A DNA stretch of 64,000 nucleotides from contig NZ_BROH01000007.1 in the NCBI RefSeq assembly GCF_027923545.1, forward strand, positions 144,845 through 208,844, read 5' to 3'. The notes beneath the pieces are model-generated. The model ran no database searches and was not told where the DNA came from. It saw nothing but the letters and a program-made list of their open reading frames with translations. Of this stretch, positions 9,025 to 16,283 are shown in pieces. The first letter of the stretch is position 1. Each line of letters starts with the position of its first letter. Both the position numbers and the translations under genes were made by a program. This stretch comes from Sinisalibacter aestuarii. Its GTDB lineage: Bacteria > Pseudomonadota > Alphaproteobacteria > Rhodobacterales > Rhodobacteraceae.

Positions 9025-9040
9025 ACCTGTATATACAGGT
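9025..9040. promoter_or_regulatory. 16-bp perfect palindrome, candidate operator or RNA stem
   Basis: ACCTGTATATACAGGT reads the same on both strands. It lies 81 nt before the nitroreductase start and at the 3' side of the candidate ncRNA. It could be a repressor operator or the closing part of an RNA structure; no poly-T follows, so it is not an obvious terminator. Confidence 0.45.
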
Positions 9041-9142
9041 GGGCGCCAGGTAACCGAACCACGATCCGGACAGAGCCAGCTCCCTCGGAAGTCTTTAAGG
9101 CCACCGGAATTTGTCCTCGTGACGAGAAGGGCAGACCGCCAC
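9025..9142 (-). ncRNA. Candidate structured small RNA, possibly 6S RNA (ssrS)
   Basis: No plausible protein frame fills 9011-9282. On the minus strand a consensus-like promoter (TTGCTT, 17 nt, TAGATA) points at an RNA starting near 9142. The RNA ends can pair (GGTGG near 9139-9143 with CCACC near 9038-9042), and internal pairing such as GGACA with TGTCC is available, giving a long interrupted hairpin as in 6S RNA. The apical part contains GGCCTTAAAGACT, similar to the GCCUUAAAACU of E. coli 6S RNA. About 118 nt is short for 6S, so the family call is an inference; the transcript itself is better supported. The precise 3' end is unknown. Confidence 0.45.
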
Positions 9143-9147
9143 CAGCC

Positions 9148-9176
9148 TATCTAGGCGCGCGCAGGGGCCGAAGCAA
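9148..9176 (-). promoter_or_regulatory. Promoter for the candidate ncRNA
   Basis: On the minus strand TTGCTT (9171-9176) and TAGATA (9148-9153) are separated by 17 nt. The predicted start is around 9142, exactly at the base of the putative RNA closing stem. Confidence 0.5.
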
Positions 9177-9192
9177 CCCCGCTGCGCTCCCG

Positions 9193-9239
9193 CTTCTCTG
9201 TTCGTCAAATACCTCGGGGGTCCGGGGGCTGGCCCCCGG
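9193..9239 (-). repeat. Dispersed intergenic element, copy B
   Basis: On the minus strand a GC hairpin (CCGGGGGC/GCCCCCGG, 9222-9239) is followed by CCCCCGAGGTATTT and CGAACAGAGAAG. It differs from copy C by about two bases over the 28-nt core. It sits between the ncRNA promoter and the mmcB SOS box. Confidence 0.65.
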
Positions 9240-9256
9240 TCCGGCACTTGCCATTT

Positions 9257-9271
9257 GTTCATGGATTGTTC
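9257..9271 (+). promoter_or_regulatory. Alphaproteobacterial LexA (SOS) box before mmcB
   Basis: GTTCATGGATTGTTC is a perfect GTTC-N7-GTTC, the LexA operator of alphaproteobacteria. It ends 11 nt before the mmcB ATG, so it must overlap the promoter or the very start of the transcript. mmcB of Caulobacter is known to be SOS-regulated. Confidence 0.8.
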
Positions 9272-9282
9272 ATGCTTGCCGC

Positions 9283-9738
9283 ATGCAGGATATCGCCCTT
9301 CAACCCGGACAAATCCTCGCGCGCGGCGTGGCGCGGCATCTGCGGCTGCATGATTTCGTGTCGGTCGAGGAATTCGTGCCGGTGCGCGGGCTCCGGATGG
9401 ATGTGTTCGCGCTCGGGCCGAAGGGCGAATTCTGGGTTGTCGAATGCAAGTCGAGCCGGGTCGATTTCACCTCCGACAGCAAGTGGCAGGGCTATCTCGA
9501 ATGGGGCGACCGCTATTTCTGGGCGGTGGATGCCGACTTCCCGACCGAGCTTCTGCCCGCCGAGACCGGGCTGATCATCGCCGACGGTTACGATGCCGAG
9601 ATCATCCGCATGGGGCCGGAGACGAAGCTCGCCCCGGCGCGGCGCAAGGTGCTCATGCAGAAATTCGCCCGCCACGCGGCAAGCCGGCTGCAGGGCTTCC
9701 GCGATCCGGGCGTCAGCGCTCTTTCCGGCCCTTGTTAG
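9283..9738 (+). CDS. mmcB: MmcB-family DNA repair protein
   Basis: 151 residues. The protein looks like a small PD-(D/E)XK-type nuclease: RMDVFALGPKGEFWVVECKSSRVDF carries the D, E-x-K pair expected of that fold, followed by WQGYLEWGDRYFWAV, typical of the MmcB (DUF1052) family. In Caulobacter mmcB is an SOS gene needed for mitomycin C tolerance. The gene begins 11 nt after a perfect SOS box and has no clear ribosome site, so the message may be nearly leaderless. Its 3' end overlaps the convergent DUF6324 gene by 26 nt. Confidence 0.85.
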   Translation: MQDIALQPGQILARGVARHLRLHDFVSVEEFVPVRGLRMDVFALGPKGEFWVVECKSSRVDFTSDSKWQGYLEWGDRYFWAVDADFPTELLPAETGLIIADGYDAEIIRMGPETKLAPARRKVLMQKFARHAASRLQGFRDPGVSALSGPC

Positions 9739-9928
9739 CCTTCCCGGCCAGGATGCGCGCCTGCTCGGCGGCGGCGCGGATCTCTTCGGCGATATCCTCG
9801 GCCTCGTCCGGGTCGAAATCCAGCGGCAGGTCGATCCCGTCGCCTTCGATATAGAGCCGCACCATGCCCAGCGTGGTCGGGCCGATTTGCAGGTTCGCGG
9901 CGGTATCGCTTTCGGAATTGATGCCCAT
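9713..9928 (-). CDS. DUF6324-family small protein
   Basis: 71 residues. The N-terminus MGINSESDTAANLQIGPTTL matches a short conserved family found in Rhodobacterales; the middle reads GMVRLYIEGDGIDLPLDFDP and the tail is a charged helix ending GRKER. There is no signal peptide or membrane segment. The function is unknown. It overlaps the end of mmcB tail to tail by 26 nt. Confidence 0.75.
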   Translation of the reverse strand: MGINSESDTAANLQIGPTTLGMVRLYIEGDGIDLPLDFDPDEAEDIAEEIRAAAEQARILAGKANKGRKER

Positions 9929-9994
9929 GACGGCCTCCCCAGGATGACGCGCGAGCGATACTCGGGGTGCGCGCGTTTTTCAAGTGCGGGCCTC

Positions 9995-10023
9995 TTGCAA
10001 ATGATGCGGACGGGCGGTAAATC
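9995..10023 (+). promoter_or_regulatory. Promoter for tRNA-His
   Basis: TTGCAA (9995-10000), a 17-nt spacer and TAAATC (10018-10023) lie just before the tRNA, with the -10 ending 10 nt before the mature 5' end. This leaves a very short 5' leader. Confidence 0.6.
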
Positions 10024-10033
10024 CCTCCGGCGT

Positions 10034-10110
10034 GCCGCCTTAGCTCAGTTGGTTAGAGCGCTGGATTGTGGATCCAGAGGTCCCCCGTTCGAGCCGGGGA
10101 GGCGGTACCA
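10034..10110 (+). tRNA. tRNA-His (anticodon GTG)
   Basis: A full cloverleaf with an encoded CCA. The acceptor arm is GCCGCCT paired with AGGCGGT, the D arm is GCTC...GAGC, the anticodon arm is CTGGA TTGTGGA TCCAG with GTG at positions 34-36, and the T arm is CCCCG TTCGAGC CGGGG. The discriminator is A73, the base before position 1 is T, and position 1:72 is G:U. So this tRNA-His lacks the near-universal genomic G-1:C73 pair, as known for a group of alphaproteobacteria with altered HisRS. Confidence 0.95.
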
Positions 10111-10166
10111 TCTCTCTCCACATGGCAATCGCGTCGGGCCTTGTCACCGCGCTGGATGCGGGCTTG

Positions 10167-11075
10167 TCACTCTGCGACTTCTTTGAGGAATTCCGAAAAA
10201 GCCTGATAGGCCGCGCCCCAGGGAAATTTGAAGAACGGGTCGGGTTCGCGCCATCCTTCGCCGTAATTGAGCGCGAGCATCTTCTCGGGTTCGGCGGGAA
10301 TATCGTAGCCGGTAACCGGGCAGGGCCGTGTGGGAAACACCTCGTCGCGCTTCAGCTGCCCGCGCGTATGCGGGTAGACATAGACCTTGCCATTGGCGAC
10401 CCAGGCCGGGAACAGGTCGATCTCGGTCGCGCCGGCGGGCCGCAGCTTGGCGATGCCGCGCACCTTCTTGCCCTCTGGGTCCAGCAGCCCCTTTTGCTCA
10501 AGCTCCGCCAGCAGCCCCTTCCAGGCCGCCGCCGCCTTGCGCTCGCTGGTGGCGGGGATCACCACGGCAAGGTCGATATCGTCGTCATGTTCGATCAGCC
10601 TGCCATCGCGCACCACGCCAAGCAGGGTGCCGGAATTGAGGAAGACCTCGTATCCCTCCTGCTTCAGATCCGCGATCAGCGTGCCCACATGGTCCCAGAC
10701 ATGATCGTGGTCGAGCGTGGAGAAATTGCTCGTCTTGAAGCCGTGATTGGTGAAGATCTCGGGCGCGAGGTAGTCGTCGATCTGTTGTTTCAGCCGGTCG
10801 AACCGGTCGCTCTCGCCGCGCACTTCGCGTTGGGCGCGCAGGGCGTTCAGATGCGCCATGGTCTGCGACGGGCGGATGCGCCCGATCATGCAGACGAGCA
10901 CCATCGCCTCGTACCAGTCCAGGCCAGGCTTGCGCGGGCGCAACTCCTTCAACTCGCCGAAATAGTGCCAATGCGGGAAGTCACCGCGCGGCGCGAGGAT
11001 CTCGGCCAGCGCGATGGCGCGGATTTCGGCGGTTCGGCCCGGGGTTGCGGGGGCCTTTTTCTTTACTGTCGGCAT
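10167..11075 (-). CDS. LicD/nucleotidyltransferase-fold protein
   Basis: 302 residues from ATG 11075. The middle carries the LicD-type signature LNSGTLLGVVRDGRLIEHDDDIDLAV, with G-(T/S)-L-L-G and a D-D-D-x-D metal site; TEIDLFPAW further on fits the third acidic residue of the fold. LicD relatives transfer phosphocholine or other phosphodiester-linked groups to surface glycans. The acceptor here is unknown; the capsule genes are 6 kb away, so a link is only a guess. A TTG start at 11156 would add 27 low-complexity residues and is less likely. It reads towards the tRNA-His gene. Confidence 0.7.
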   Translation of the reverse strand: MPTVKKKAPATPGRTAEIRAIALAEILAPRGDFPHWHYFGELKELRPRKPGLDWYEAMVLVCMIGRIRPSQTMAHLNALRAQREVRGESDRFDRLKQQIDDYLAPEIFTNHGFKTSNFSTLDHDHVWDHVGTLIADLKQEGYEVFLNSGTLLGVVRDGRLIEHDDDIDLAVVIPATSERKAAAAWKGLLAELEQKGLLDPEGKKVRGIAKLRPAGATEIDLFPAWVANGKVYVYPHTRGQLKRDEVFPTRPCPVTGYDIPAEPEKMLALNYGEGWREPDPFFKFPWGAAYQAFSEFLKEVAE

Positions 11076-11198
11076 CTGCTCTACTCGTCCGCGCCCCCGG
11101 TTGCGTCCGGGGTTGGAATTGGCTGCGATACTGTCCGACGCGCGGTTTGCTGACAAGTCTTGCGGGAAAAAGGGTTAAACCTCTGTGGCTTGTTCGCG

Positions 11199-11507
11199 TC
11201 AGCCACCGGGGGTGACGGCGATCTCCTGGCGCAGCGTGGTGCCGTCGAGGCCATAGATCAGGATGCGCCCGTCATCGGTGACCACGCCAAGCCAGTCGGG
11301 GCCACGGGTGATCGCGGTGGCGGCCACACCATCGGGCAGCGCGATCTGGTCGGGGAGCGGCACGGTGCCCTCGGCATTGAAGCGCATGACAATCACGGCG
11401 ATCAGCACTATGAAGCCCGCAATCATCGTTACCGTCAGGGCTGTCACCAGCGTCTTGAGGTAGCGCAGGAGCCGCGCGTCTTTCTCGGGGAGGGGAGCCT
11501 CGTCCAT
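11199..11507 (-). CDS. DUF6476-family single-pass membrane protein
   Basis: 102 residues from ATG 11507, preceded by GGAAGG 7 nt upstream. A short charged N-terminus (MDEAPLPEKDARLLRYLKTL) is followed by one strong hydrophobic helix (VTALTVTMIAGFIVLIAVIV) and a small, probably periplasmic domain (IALPDGVAATAITRGPDWL). The family is conserved in Rhodobacterales without a known function. Its start codon overlaps the divergent rluD start by two bases. Confidence 0.78.
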   Translation of the reverse strand: MDEAPLPEKDARLLRYLKTLVTALTVTMIAGFIVLIAVIVMRFNAEGTVPLPDQIALPDGVAATAITRGPDWLGVVTDDGRILIYGLDGTTLRQEIAVTPGG

Positions 11508-12552
11508 GCCAGTGCCTTCCATCGTCCGGGTCACCATCGCCGACGACCCGCCTTCGCGCCTTGATAAGGCGCTGGCGCGCGATGTGCCAGAGCAAGCGGC
11601 GCTGAGCCGGTCGCGGCTGGCGCGACTGATCGCCGAGGGCGCGGTGACGCGCGATGGCGCGCCGCTGACCGACGCGAAGGCGAAGGTGGCGGCGGGCGAG
11701 GTGATCGAGATCGCCGTGCCGGAGGCCGGGGAAAGCCATATCGCGCCGGAAGAGATCGCGCTCGATATCGTCTACGAGGATGACGACCTCATCGTCATCA
11801 ACAAGCCCGCCGGCATGGTGGTGCACCCCGCGCCGGGCAGCCCGAGCGGCACGCTGGTCAACGCGCTGCTGGCCCATTGCGGCGATACGTTGTCGGGTGT
11901 GGGCGGCGAGAAGCGGCCCGGCGTGGTGCACCGGATCGACAAGGATACGTCGGGCCTGCTCGTTGTCGCCAAGTCCGACGCCGCGCATCACGGCCTTGCC
12001 GCGCAGTTCGAGCGCCACAGCGTCGACCGGCACTACCGCGCCGTGGTGTTCGGCCTGCCGGATATGGGCGATCCACGCCTGAAGGGCGTGAAGGGGGCGA
12101 GCTTCGAGCCGGGCAACGTGCTGAAGATCACCACCCAGCTCGCCCGCCACAAGACCGACCGGCAGCGTCAGGCGGTGGTCTGGTCGAACGGCCGCCACGC
12201 GGTGACGCGGGCGCGGGTGGTCGAGGCTTATGGCACGCCGCCGGCGGTGGCGCTGGTGGATTGCTGGCTGGAAACCGGGCGCACGCACCAGATCCGCGTG
12301 CATATGGCCCATGCCGGCCACGCGCTGGTGGGCGACCCGGTCTATGGCGGGCGGCGCAAGCTGGGCGAAAAGGCGGTGGGCGCGGCGGCGGCGGAGGCGG
12401 TGCGCGCCTTTCCCCGTCAGGCGCTGCACGCGGCGACGCTGGGCTTTGTTCATCCCATCACCGGCGAAGCGATGCGCTTCGAGGCGCCGCTGCCGGACGA
12501 TATGGCGGGCCTGATCGCGGCGCTCAGGGGCGCGGCGGGCGGAACGCTCTGA
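11506..12552 (+). CDS. rluD: RluA-family 23S rRNA pseudouridine synthase
   Basis: 348 residues. An S4 RNA-binding domain (SRSRLARLIAEGAVTRDGAPL) comes first, then the pseudouridine synthase core with the catalytic motif HRIDKDTSGLLVVAK (Asp in RIDKDT) and CWLETGRTHQIRVHMAH. RluD modifies positions 1911/1915/1917 in helix 69 of 23S rRNA; the S4 domain and length fit RluD better than RluC, but the exact target is inferred. The ATG at 11506 has GGGGAG about 9 nt upstream and overlaps the start codon of the divergent DUF6476 gene. Its 3' end overlaps the convergent DUF4386 gene by 29 nt. Confidence 0.88.
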   Translation: MPVPSIVRVTIADDPPSRLDKALARDVPEQAALSRSRLARLIAEGAVTRDGAPLTDAKAKVAAGEVIEIAVPEAGESHIAPEEIALDIVYEDDDLIVINKPAGMVVHPAPGSPSGTLVNALLAHCGDTLSGVGGEKRPGVVHRIDKDTSGLLVVAKSDAAHHGLAAQFERHSVDRHYRAVVFGLPDMGDPRLKGVKGASFEPGNVLKITTQLARHKTDRQRQAVVWSNGRHAVTRARVVEAYGTPPAVALVDCWLETGRTHQIRVHMAHAGHALVGDPVYGGRRKLGEKAVGAAAAEAVRAFPRQALHAATLGFVHPITGEAMRFEAPLPDDMAGLIAALRGAAGGTL

Positions 12553-13183
12553 ACAGCAGCCAGAGCATCAGGATCAGTTCGCCGAGGAATACATAAGCGG
12601 CCAGGTTCAGCGCGTAATCCGGCGTCAGCGCCAGTCCGATGGCGTCGATCAGATAGCCCAGCCCGGCAAGCCCGACCAGCCAGGCGATCCAGCCGGGCAG
12701 GAAAGGCGCCCGCAAACCGACGGCGGCGAGCGCAAGAAGGTGAAGGCCGAAAATGCTCAGGCTCAGCCCCCAACCATCGGAAAAGACGGTGACCTGTTGC
12801 AAAGCGCCCTGGATGCCGTCATCCGTGCCGCCCTGCACCAGCCTGCGGGCGGCGAGAAGGTGCAGGCACAGCCCGGCGAGGATGATCGCATAGGCGATCC
12901 GCAGGATCATCGCGCCGCGCGACATCGCCGGCCAGACCGGGCGGAATACCCGATCCAGCCCGACCGCGACGACGATATCCAGCACCGCGATCGCGGCGAA
13001 GGCCCAGAGCGCGGTCAGCAGCGGGCGCAGGAGCGCGCGGCTCTCCGCCGCGTCTGGAGCGGCGGCGATATCGGGCAGGCCCTGCAGGGTGAACATGCCG
13101 AGCGGGCCAAGCCCGGTCATCGCGGCGAGCCCGAGCCCGGCAACAAGTGCGGCGCGGCGGGGGAAGGGGGGATATCGGGTCAT
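12524..13183 (-). CDS. DUF4386-like multi-pass membrane protein
   Basis: 219 residues from ATG 13183 (an ATG at 13195 is equally possible; neither has a clear ribosome site). There are about six hydrophobic helices: ALVAGLGLAAMTGLGPLGMF, LTALWAFAAIAVLDIVVAVG, ILRIAYAIILAGLCLHLLAA, LSLSIFGLHLLALAAVGL, GWIAWLVGLAGLGYLIDAIG and LAAYVFLGELILMLWLLFRA. The layout and the GLSL-IFGLHL segment match DUF4386 proteins, whose role is unknown. It converges on rluD with a 29-nt overlap. Confidence 0.75.
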   Translation of the reverse strand: MTRYPPFPRRAALVAGLGLAAMTGLGPLGMFTLQGLPDIAAAPDAAESRALLRPLLTALWAFAAIAVLDIVVAVGLDRVFRPVWPAMSRGAMILRIAYAIILAGLCLHLLAARRLVQGGTDDGIQGALQQVTVFSDGWGLSLSIFGLHLLALAAVGLRAPFLPGWIAWLVGLAGLGYLIDAIGLALTPDYALNLAAYVFLGELILMLWLLFRAFRPPRP

Positions 13184-13352
13184 GGCGCGGAGCATAACAC
13201 AGCGATTGCCCGGGCCGAACGCGGATATGAGGCGATATGCGGCGCAAAAACCTGATTGAAACACTCTGCAATTCGGCGTGACCCCCCTGTTTCTCCGACG
13301 GAAACGGGTTCATACTTCGTTCAATTCCCTGCGATAGGGAGAAGTTCGACGT

Positions 13353-13380
13353 CTTGAATGCCGTGTATTGGCCCTTATAT
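13353..13380 (+). promoter_or_regulatory. Sigma-32-like heat-shock promoter of rpoH
   Basis: CTTG (13353-13356), 17 nt, then CTTATAT (13374-13380) fits the alphaproteobacterial RpoH pattern (CTTG-N17/18-CyTATNT). It suggests that rpoH transcription is at least partly autogenous. A chance GTTC-N7-GTTC lies 30 nt further upstream (13308-13322). Confidence 0.5.
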
Positions 13381-13424
13381 CCAATGTTAAGCCTCGAAAC
13401 ATTCGAGCGCATAAGGGAGAGCCT

Positions 13425-14321
13425 ATGAGCAACTACCAGAATTTGCCGGCCCCGACCCCGGAAGGCGGCCTGAACCGATATCTTCAGGAAATCCGCAAGT
13501 TTCCGATGCTGGAGCCGGAACAGGAATACATGCTGGCCAAGCGCTGGGTGGATCACGAAGACACCGACGCGGCGCACCAGCTCGTCACCAGCCATCTGCG
13601 GCTCGCCGCCAAGATCGCGATGGGCTATCGCGGCTATGGGCTGCCGCAGGCGGAGGTGATCTCGGAAGCCAATGTGGGCCTGATGCAGGCCGTGAAGCGG
13701 TTTGACCCGGAGAAGGGCTTCCGCCTCGCCACCTATGCGATGTGGTGGATTCGCGCCTCGATCCAGGAATATATCCTGCGTTCGTGGTCGCTGGTGAAGC
13801 TTGGCACCACCTCGGCGCAGAAGAAGCTGTTTTTCAACCTGCGCAAGGCCAAGGCCCGGATCGGTGCGCTGGAAGAGGGCGATATGCACCCCGACAACGT
13901 CAAGAAGATCGCCAACGATCTCAACGTGACCGAGGACGAGGTGATCTCGATGAACCGGCGGATGTCGGGCGGCGATGCCTCGCTCAACGCCACGATCTCG
14001 GCCGATGGCGATTCGTCGATGCAATGGCAGGACTGGCTTGAGGACGAGGATGCCGACCAGGCCAGCGATTACGAGGCGCGCGACGAGCTGGAAACCCGGC
14101 GCGAGATGCTGGTGGAGGCGATGAGCGTGCTCAACGACCGTGAGAAGGACATTCTCACCCAGCGCCGCCTGACCGACCGGACGATCACGCTCGAAGACCT
14201 CAGCGAGCAATATGGCGTGAGCCGCGAGCGCATTCGCCAGATCGAGGTGCGGGCCTTCGAGAAGCTGCAAAAGCGGATGCAGGAACTCGCCGCCGACAAG
14301 GGCCTGCTTGAAAGCGCCTAA
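13425..14321 (+). CDS. rpoH: RNA polymerase heat-shock sigma factor RpoH (sigma-32)
   Basis: 298 residues. Region 2 (LVTSHLRLAAKIAMGYRGYGL and the DNA-melting part RLATYAMWWIRASIQEYILRS), the RpoH box (QKKLFFNLRKAK around residue 130) and region 4 (EQYGVSRERIRQIEVRAFEKL) are all present; the RpoH box separates it from other group 3 and 2 sigmas. The ATG at 13425 follows AAGGGAG. Rhodobacterales often carry two rpoH genes; this one cannot be assigned to rpoHI or rpoHII with certainty, although its sequence looks classical. It ends at a strong terminator. Confidence 0.95.
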   Translation: MSNYQNLPAPTPEGGLNRYLQEIRKFPMLEPEQEYMLAKRWVDHEDTDAAHQLVTSHLRLAAKIAMGYRGYGLPQAEVISEANVGLMQAVKRFDPEKGFRLATYAMWWIRASIQEYILRSWSLVKLGTTSAQKKLFFNLRKAKARIGALEEGDMHPDNVKKIANDLNVTEDEVISMNRRMSGGDASLNATISADGDSSMQWQDWLEDEDADQASDYEARDELETRREMLVEAMSVLNDREKDILTQRRLTDRTITLEDLSEQYGVSRERIRQIEVRAFEKLQKRMQELAADKGLLESA

Positions 14322-14344
14322 CACCACGGTTTCTTGATGATTTT

Positions 14345-14376
14345 CCCGTCCGGGGCTACACTCGGGCGGGATTTTT
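14345..14376 (+). terminator. Rho-independent terminator of rpoH
   Basis: CCCGTCCG pairs with CGGGCGGG (one G:U) around a 10-nt loop and is followed by ATTTTTC. It begins 23 nt after the rpoH stop. Confidence 0.8.
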
Positions 14377-14390
14377 CGGGAGAGGCGACG

Positions 14391-15380
14391 ATGGCTGATT
14401 TTCTGCGCTGGGGCATTCTGGGGGCCGCGAATTTCGCCGCCGAACATATGGGGCCCGCGATCCATGCGGCGCGCGGCAACCGGCTGGTGGCGCTCGCCAC
14501 CTCGACGCCGGCCAAGGCCGCGCCCTTCGAGGCGTTTTGCCCTGGGCTCGATGTGTTTCTCGACTATGACGCGATGCTGGAATGGGATGCGATCGACGCG
14601 GTTTACATTCCGCTGCCCAACCATCTGCATGTGGACTGGACGAAAAAAGCGCTGGAGGCCGGCAAGCATGTGCTGACCGAAAAGCCCATCGCGATGGTGG
14701 CGAGCGAGATCGACGAGCTGATCGCGCTGCGCGACAAGACCGGGCTGGTCGCCGCCGAAGCCTTCATGATCGTGCATCACCCGCAATGGAGCCGGGTGCG
14801 CGAGATCGTCGCTTCGGGCGAGATCGGCGCCGTGGCGCATGTCGATACCGTGTTCAGCTACGACAATCGCGACGACACCGCCAATATCCGCAACCGGCCC
14901 GAAACCGGCGGCGGCGGCATCCGCGATATCGGCGTCTACACCTATTCCTCGGTGCGTTTCGCCATGGGCGCGGAGCCGGTCAACCTCGCCGCTCGGATCA
15001 AGCGCGAAAACGGGGTCGATACCTGGGCGCAGGTGGTCGGCGAGATGGAGGGGCCGGGGGGCCGCTTCACCTATTCGGCGATGACCTCGATGCGCCTCGC
15101 GCCGCGTCAGGAAGTGGTGTTCCACGGCGACAAGGGCACGATCACCGTGAGCGCGCCGTTCAATGCCGGCGTCTTCGCCGAGGCGCTGGTGCATGTGCGC
15201 GATCTTGCCGGTACCGTGCGCACCGAGCGCTGGCCGCGCGTGAACCAATATGCGCTGCAGGTCGAGAATTTTGCCCGCACCGTGCGCGAGGGGGTGGCCT
15301 ATCCGTGCCCGCTTGAATTTTCCAAGGGGACCCAGGCGATGATCGACATGGTCTTCGCCAATGCGGTGGAGATCGGCTGA
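14391..15380 (+). CDS. Gfo/Idh/MocA-family oxidoreductase
   Basis: 329 residues. The N-terminal Rossmann domain starts with WGILGAANFAAEHMGPAI and contains VYIPLPNHLHVDWTKKALEAGKHVLTEKP in pieces typical of the family (EKP with the conserved Lys). The C-terminal alpha/beta domain has GGGIRDIGVYTYSSVRFAMG. Such enzymes oxidise or reduce sugars or related hydroxy compounds with NAD(P); the substrate is unknown. The ATG at 14391 follows GGGAGAGG. The gene starts 15 nt after the rpoH terminator. Confidence 0.85.
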   Translation: MADFLRWGILGAANFAAEHMGPAIHAARGNRLVALATSTPAKAAPFEAFCPGLDVFLDYDAMLEWDAIDAVYIPLPNHLHVDWTKKALEAGKHVLTEKPIAMVASEIDELIALRDKTGLVAAEAFMIVHHPQWSRVREIVASGEIGAVAHVDTVFSYDNRDDTANIRNRPETGGGGIRDIGVYTYSSVRFAMGAEPVNLAARIKRENGVDTWAQVVGEMEGPGGRFTYSAMTSMRLAPRQEVVFHGDKGTITVSAPFNAGVFAEALVHVRDLAGTVRTERWPRVNQYALQVENFARTVREGVAYPCPLEFSKGTQAMIDMVFANAVEIG

Positions 15381-15447
15381 AACGCATCGGATCGCCTTGA
15401 AAACAAGGGCTTTCACCCCCATCTTTAGAACAGGAAAGGGGGACGCC

Positions 15448-15897
15448 ATGAAACCGATCAAAACGCTTGTTCTGCTTGCGAACGATGCCCATGCGCGGCT
15501 GTTTGAAAACCACGGGCCGGGTAAGGGGCTGAGTGAAATCGAAGATCTCGCCGCCTCGGTGCTGGCCGAGGCCGATATTCGCTATGCCGACCGGCCGGGG
15601 CGCAGTTCCGCCGCGCCCGGGATGGCGCAACATGCCTTTGCCGACCAGGCCGAAGCCGAACACGATCAGGCGCAGGCCGTGTTCGTGAAGGCGGTGCTGG
15701 CCGAAACCGAGAGCCGTTTTGCGGAAGGCGGGTTTGAGCGCTTCGTGCTTGCCGCCGCCCCGTCGACGCTGGGTGTGCTGCGCGCCGGCCTGCCTGCCAG
15801 GCTCGAAAAAGCTCTGGTGGTGGACGTGGCCAAGGATTTCGTCAAACTGAAACCGGCCGAGGTGGTTGAACGCCTGGCGGGCGATATCGTGCTCTAG
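15448..15897 (+). CDS. Host attachment family protein (baeRF-like)
   Basis: 149 residues from ATG 15448 with GGAAAGGGGGA upstream. The start KTLVLLANDAHARLFEN and the later ADRPGRSSAAPG, FVLAAAPSTLGVLRAGLP and LVVDVAKDFVKLKPAEV are typical of the 'protein required for attachment to host cells' family, which belongs to the bacterial eRF1/archaeal release-factor-like superfamily. The family name comes from Agrobacterium; the molecular role is not established. It probably forms an operon with the next two genes (9 and 23 nt gaps). Confidence 0.78.
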   Translation: MKPIKTLVLLANDAHARLFENHGPGKGLSEIEDLAASVLAEADIRYADRPGRSSAAPGMAQHAFADQAEAEHDQAQAVFVKAVLAETESRFAEGGFERFVLAAAPSTLGVLRAGLPARLEKALVVDVAKDFVKLKPAEVVERLAGDIVL

Positions 15898-15906
15898 GAG
15901 GGCGCT

Positions 15907-16260
15907 ATGGCGAAAAAAACGACGAAGAAACCTGCCGAAGAGGACGTGGAACCGACCGTGCTGGAAGAGCCGGGCGTCGAAGATGCGCCTGAAATCGACT
16001 GGGACGATGATGACAACAATGTCTGGCTGCGGGGGCTTTATATGCTGATCCTCGGTGTGCTGTTCGAGCTTGGCCGGGCGATCCTGTGGATTGCGGCGGT
16101 GCTGCAATTCCTGTGGCTGCTGTTTGCCAAGGAGAAGAACCGGCCGATCGCCGATTTCGGCAAGGATCTGTCGGACTGGCTGGCGCGGATCACCTTGTTC
16201 CAGACCGGCGCGACCGAAGACAAGCCTTTCCCCTTCGAGAGATGGGGCAAGGCCGACTAG
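15907..16260 (+). CDS. DUF4389-family membrane protein
   Basis: 117 residues. A Lys-rich start (MAKKTTKK) and an acidic stretch (EIDWDDDDNN) precede a hydrophobic region of about 40 residues (LYMLILGVLFELGRAILWIAAVLQFLWLLFA in two pieces), then NRPIADFGKDLSDWLARI. This order matches DUF4389 proteins, which have no known function. It lies 9 nt after the host-attachment-like gene. Confidence 0.78.
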   Translation: MAKKTTKKPAEEDVEPTVLEEPGVEDAPEIDWDDDDNNVWLRGLYMLILGVLFELGRAILWIAAVLQFLWLLFAKEKNRPIADFGKDLSDWLARITLFQTGATEDKPFPFERWGKAD

Positions 16261-16283
16261 GCTGACCGGCGGGAGGAAGGTTC

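Noticed and set aside
9025..9155. SRP RNA or RNase P RNA in the region before mmcB
   Set aside because: The conserved SRP GGAAGGAAGC-like core and the RNase P GAGGAAAGTCC core are absent on both strands.
13308..13322. GTTC-N7-GTTC as a certain LexA site for rpoH
   Set aside because: About two matches are expected by chance in 64 kb on both strands; kept only as a weak possibility.
12819..15461. 880-codon minus-strand frame across rpoH and the oxidoreductase
   Set aside because: It runs antisense to two well-recognised genes and has no family features.
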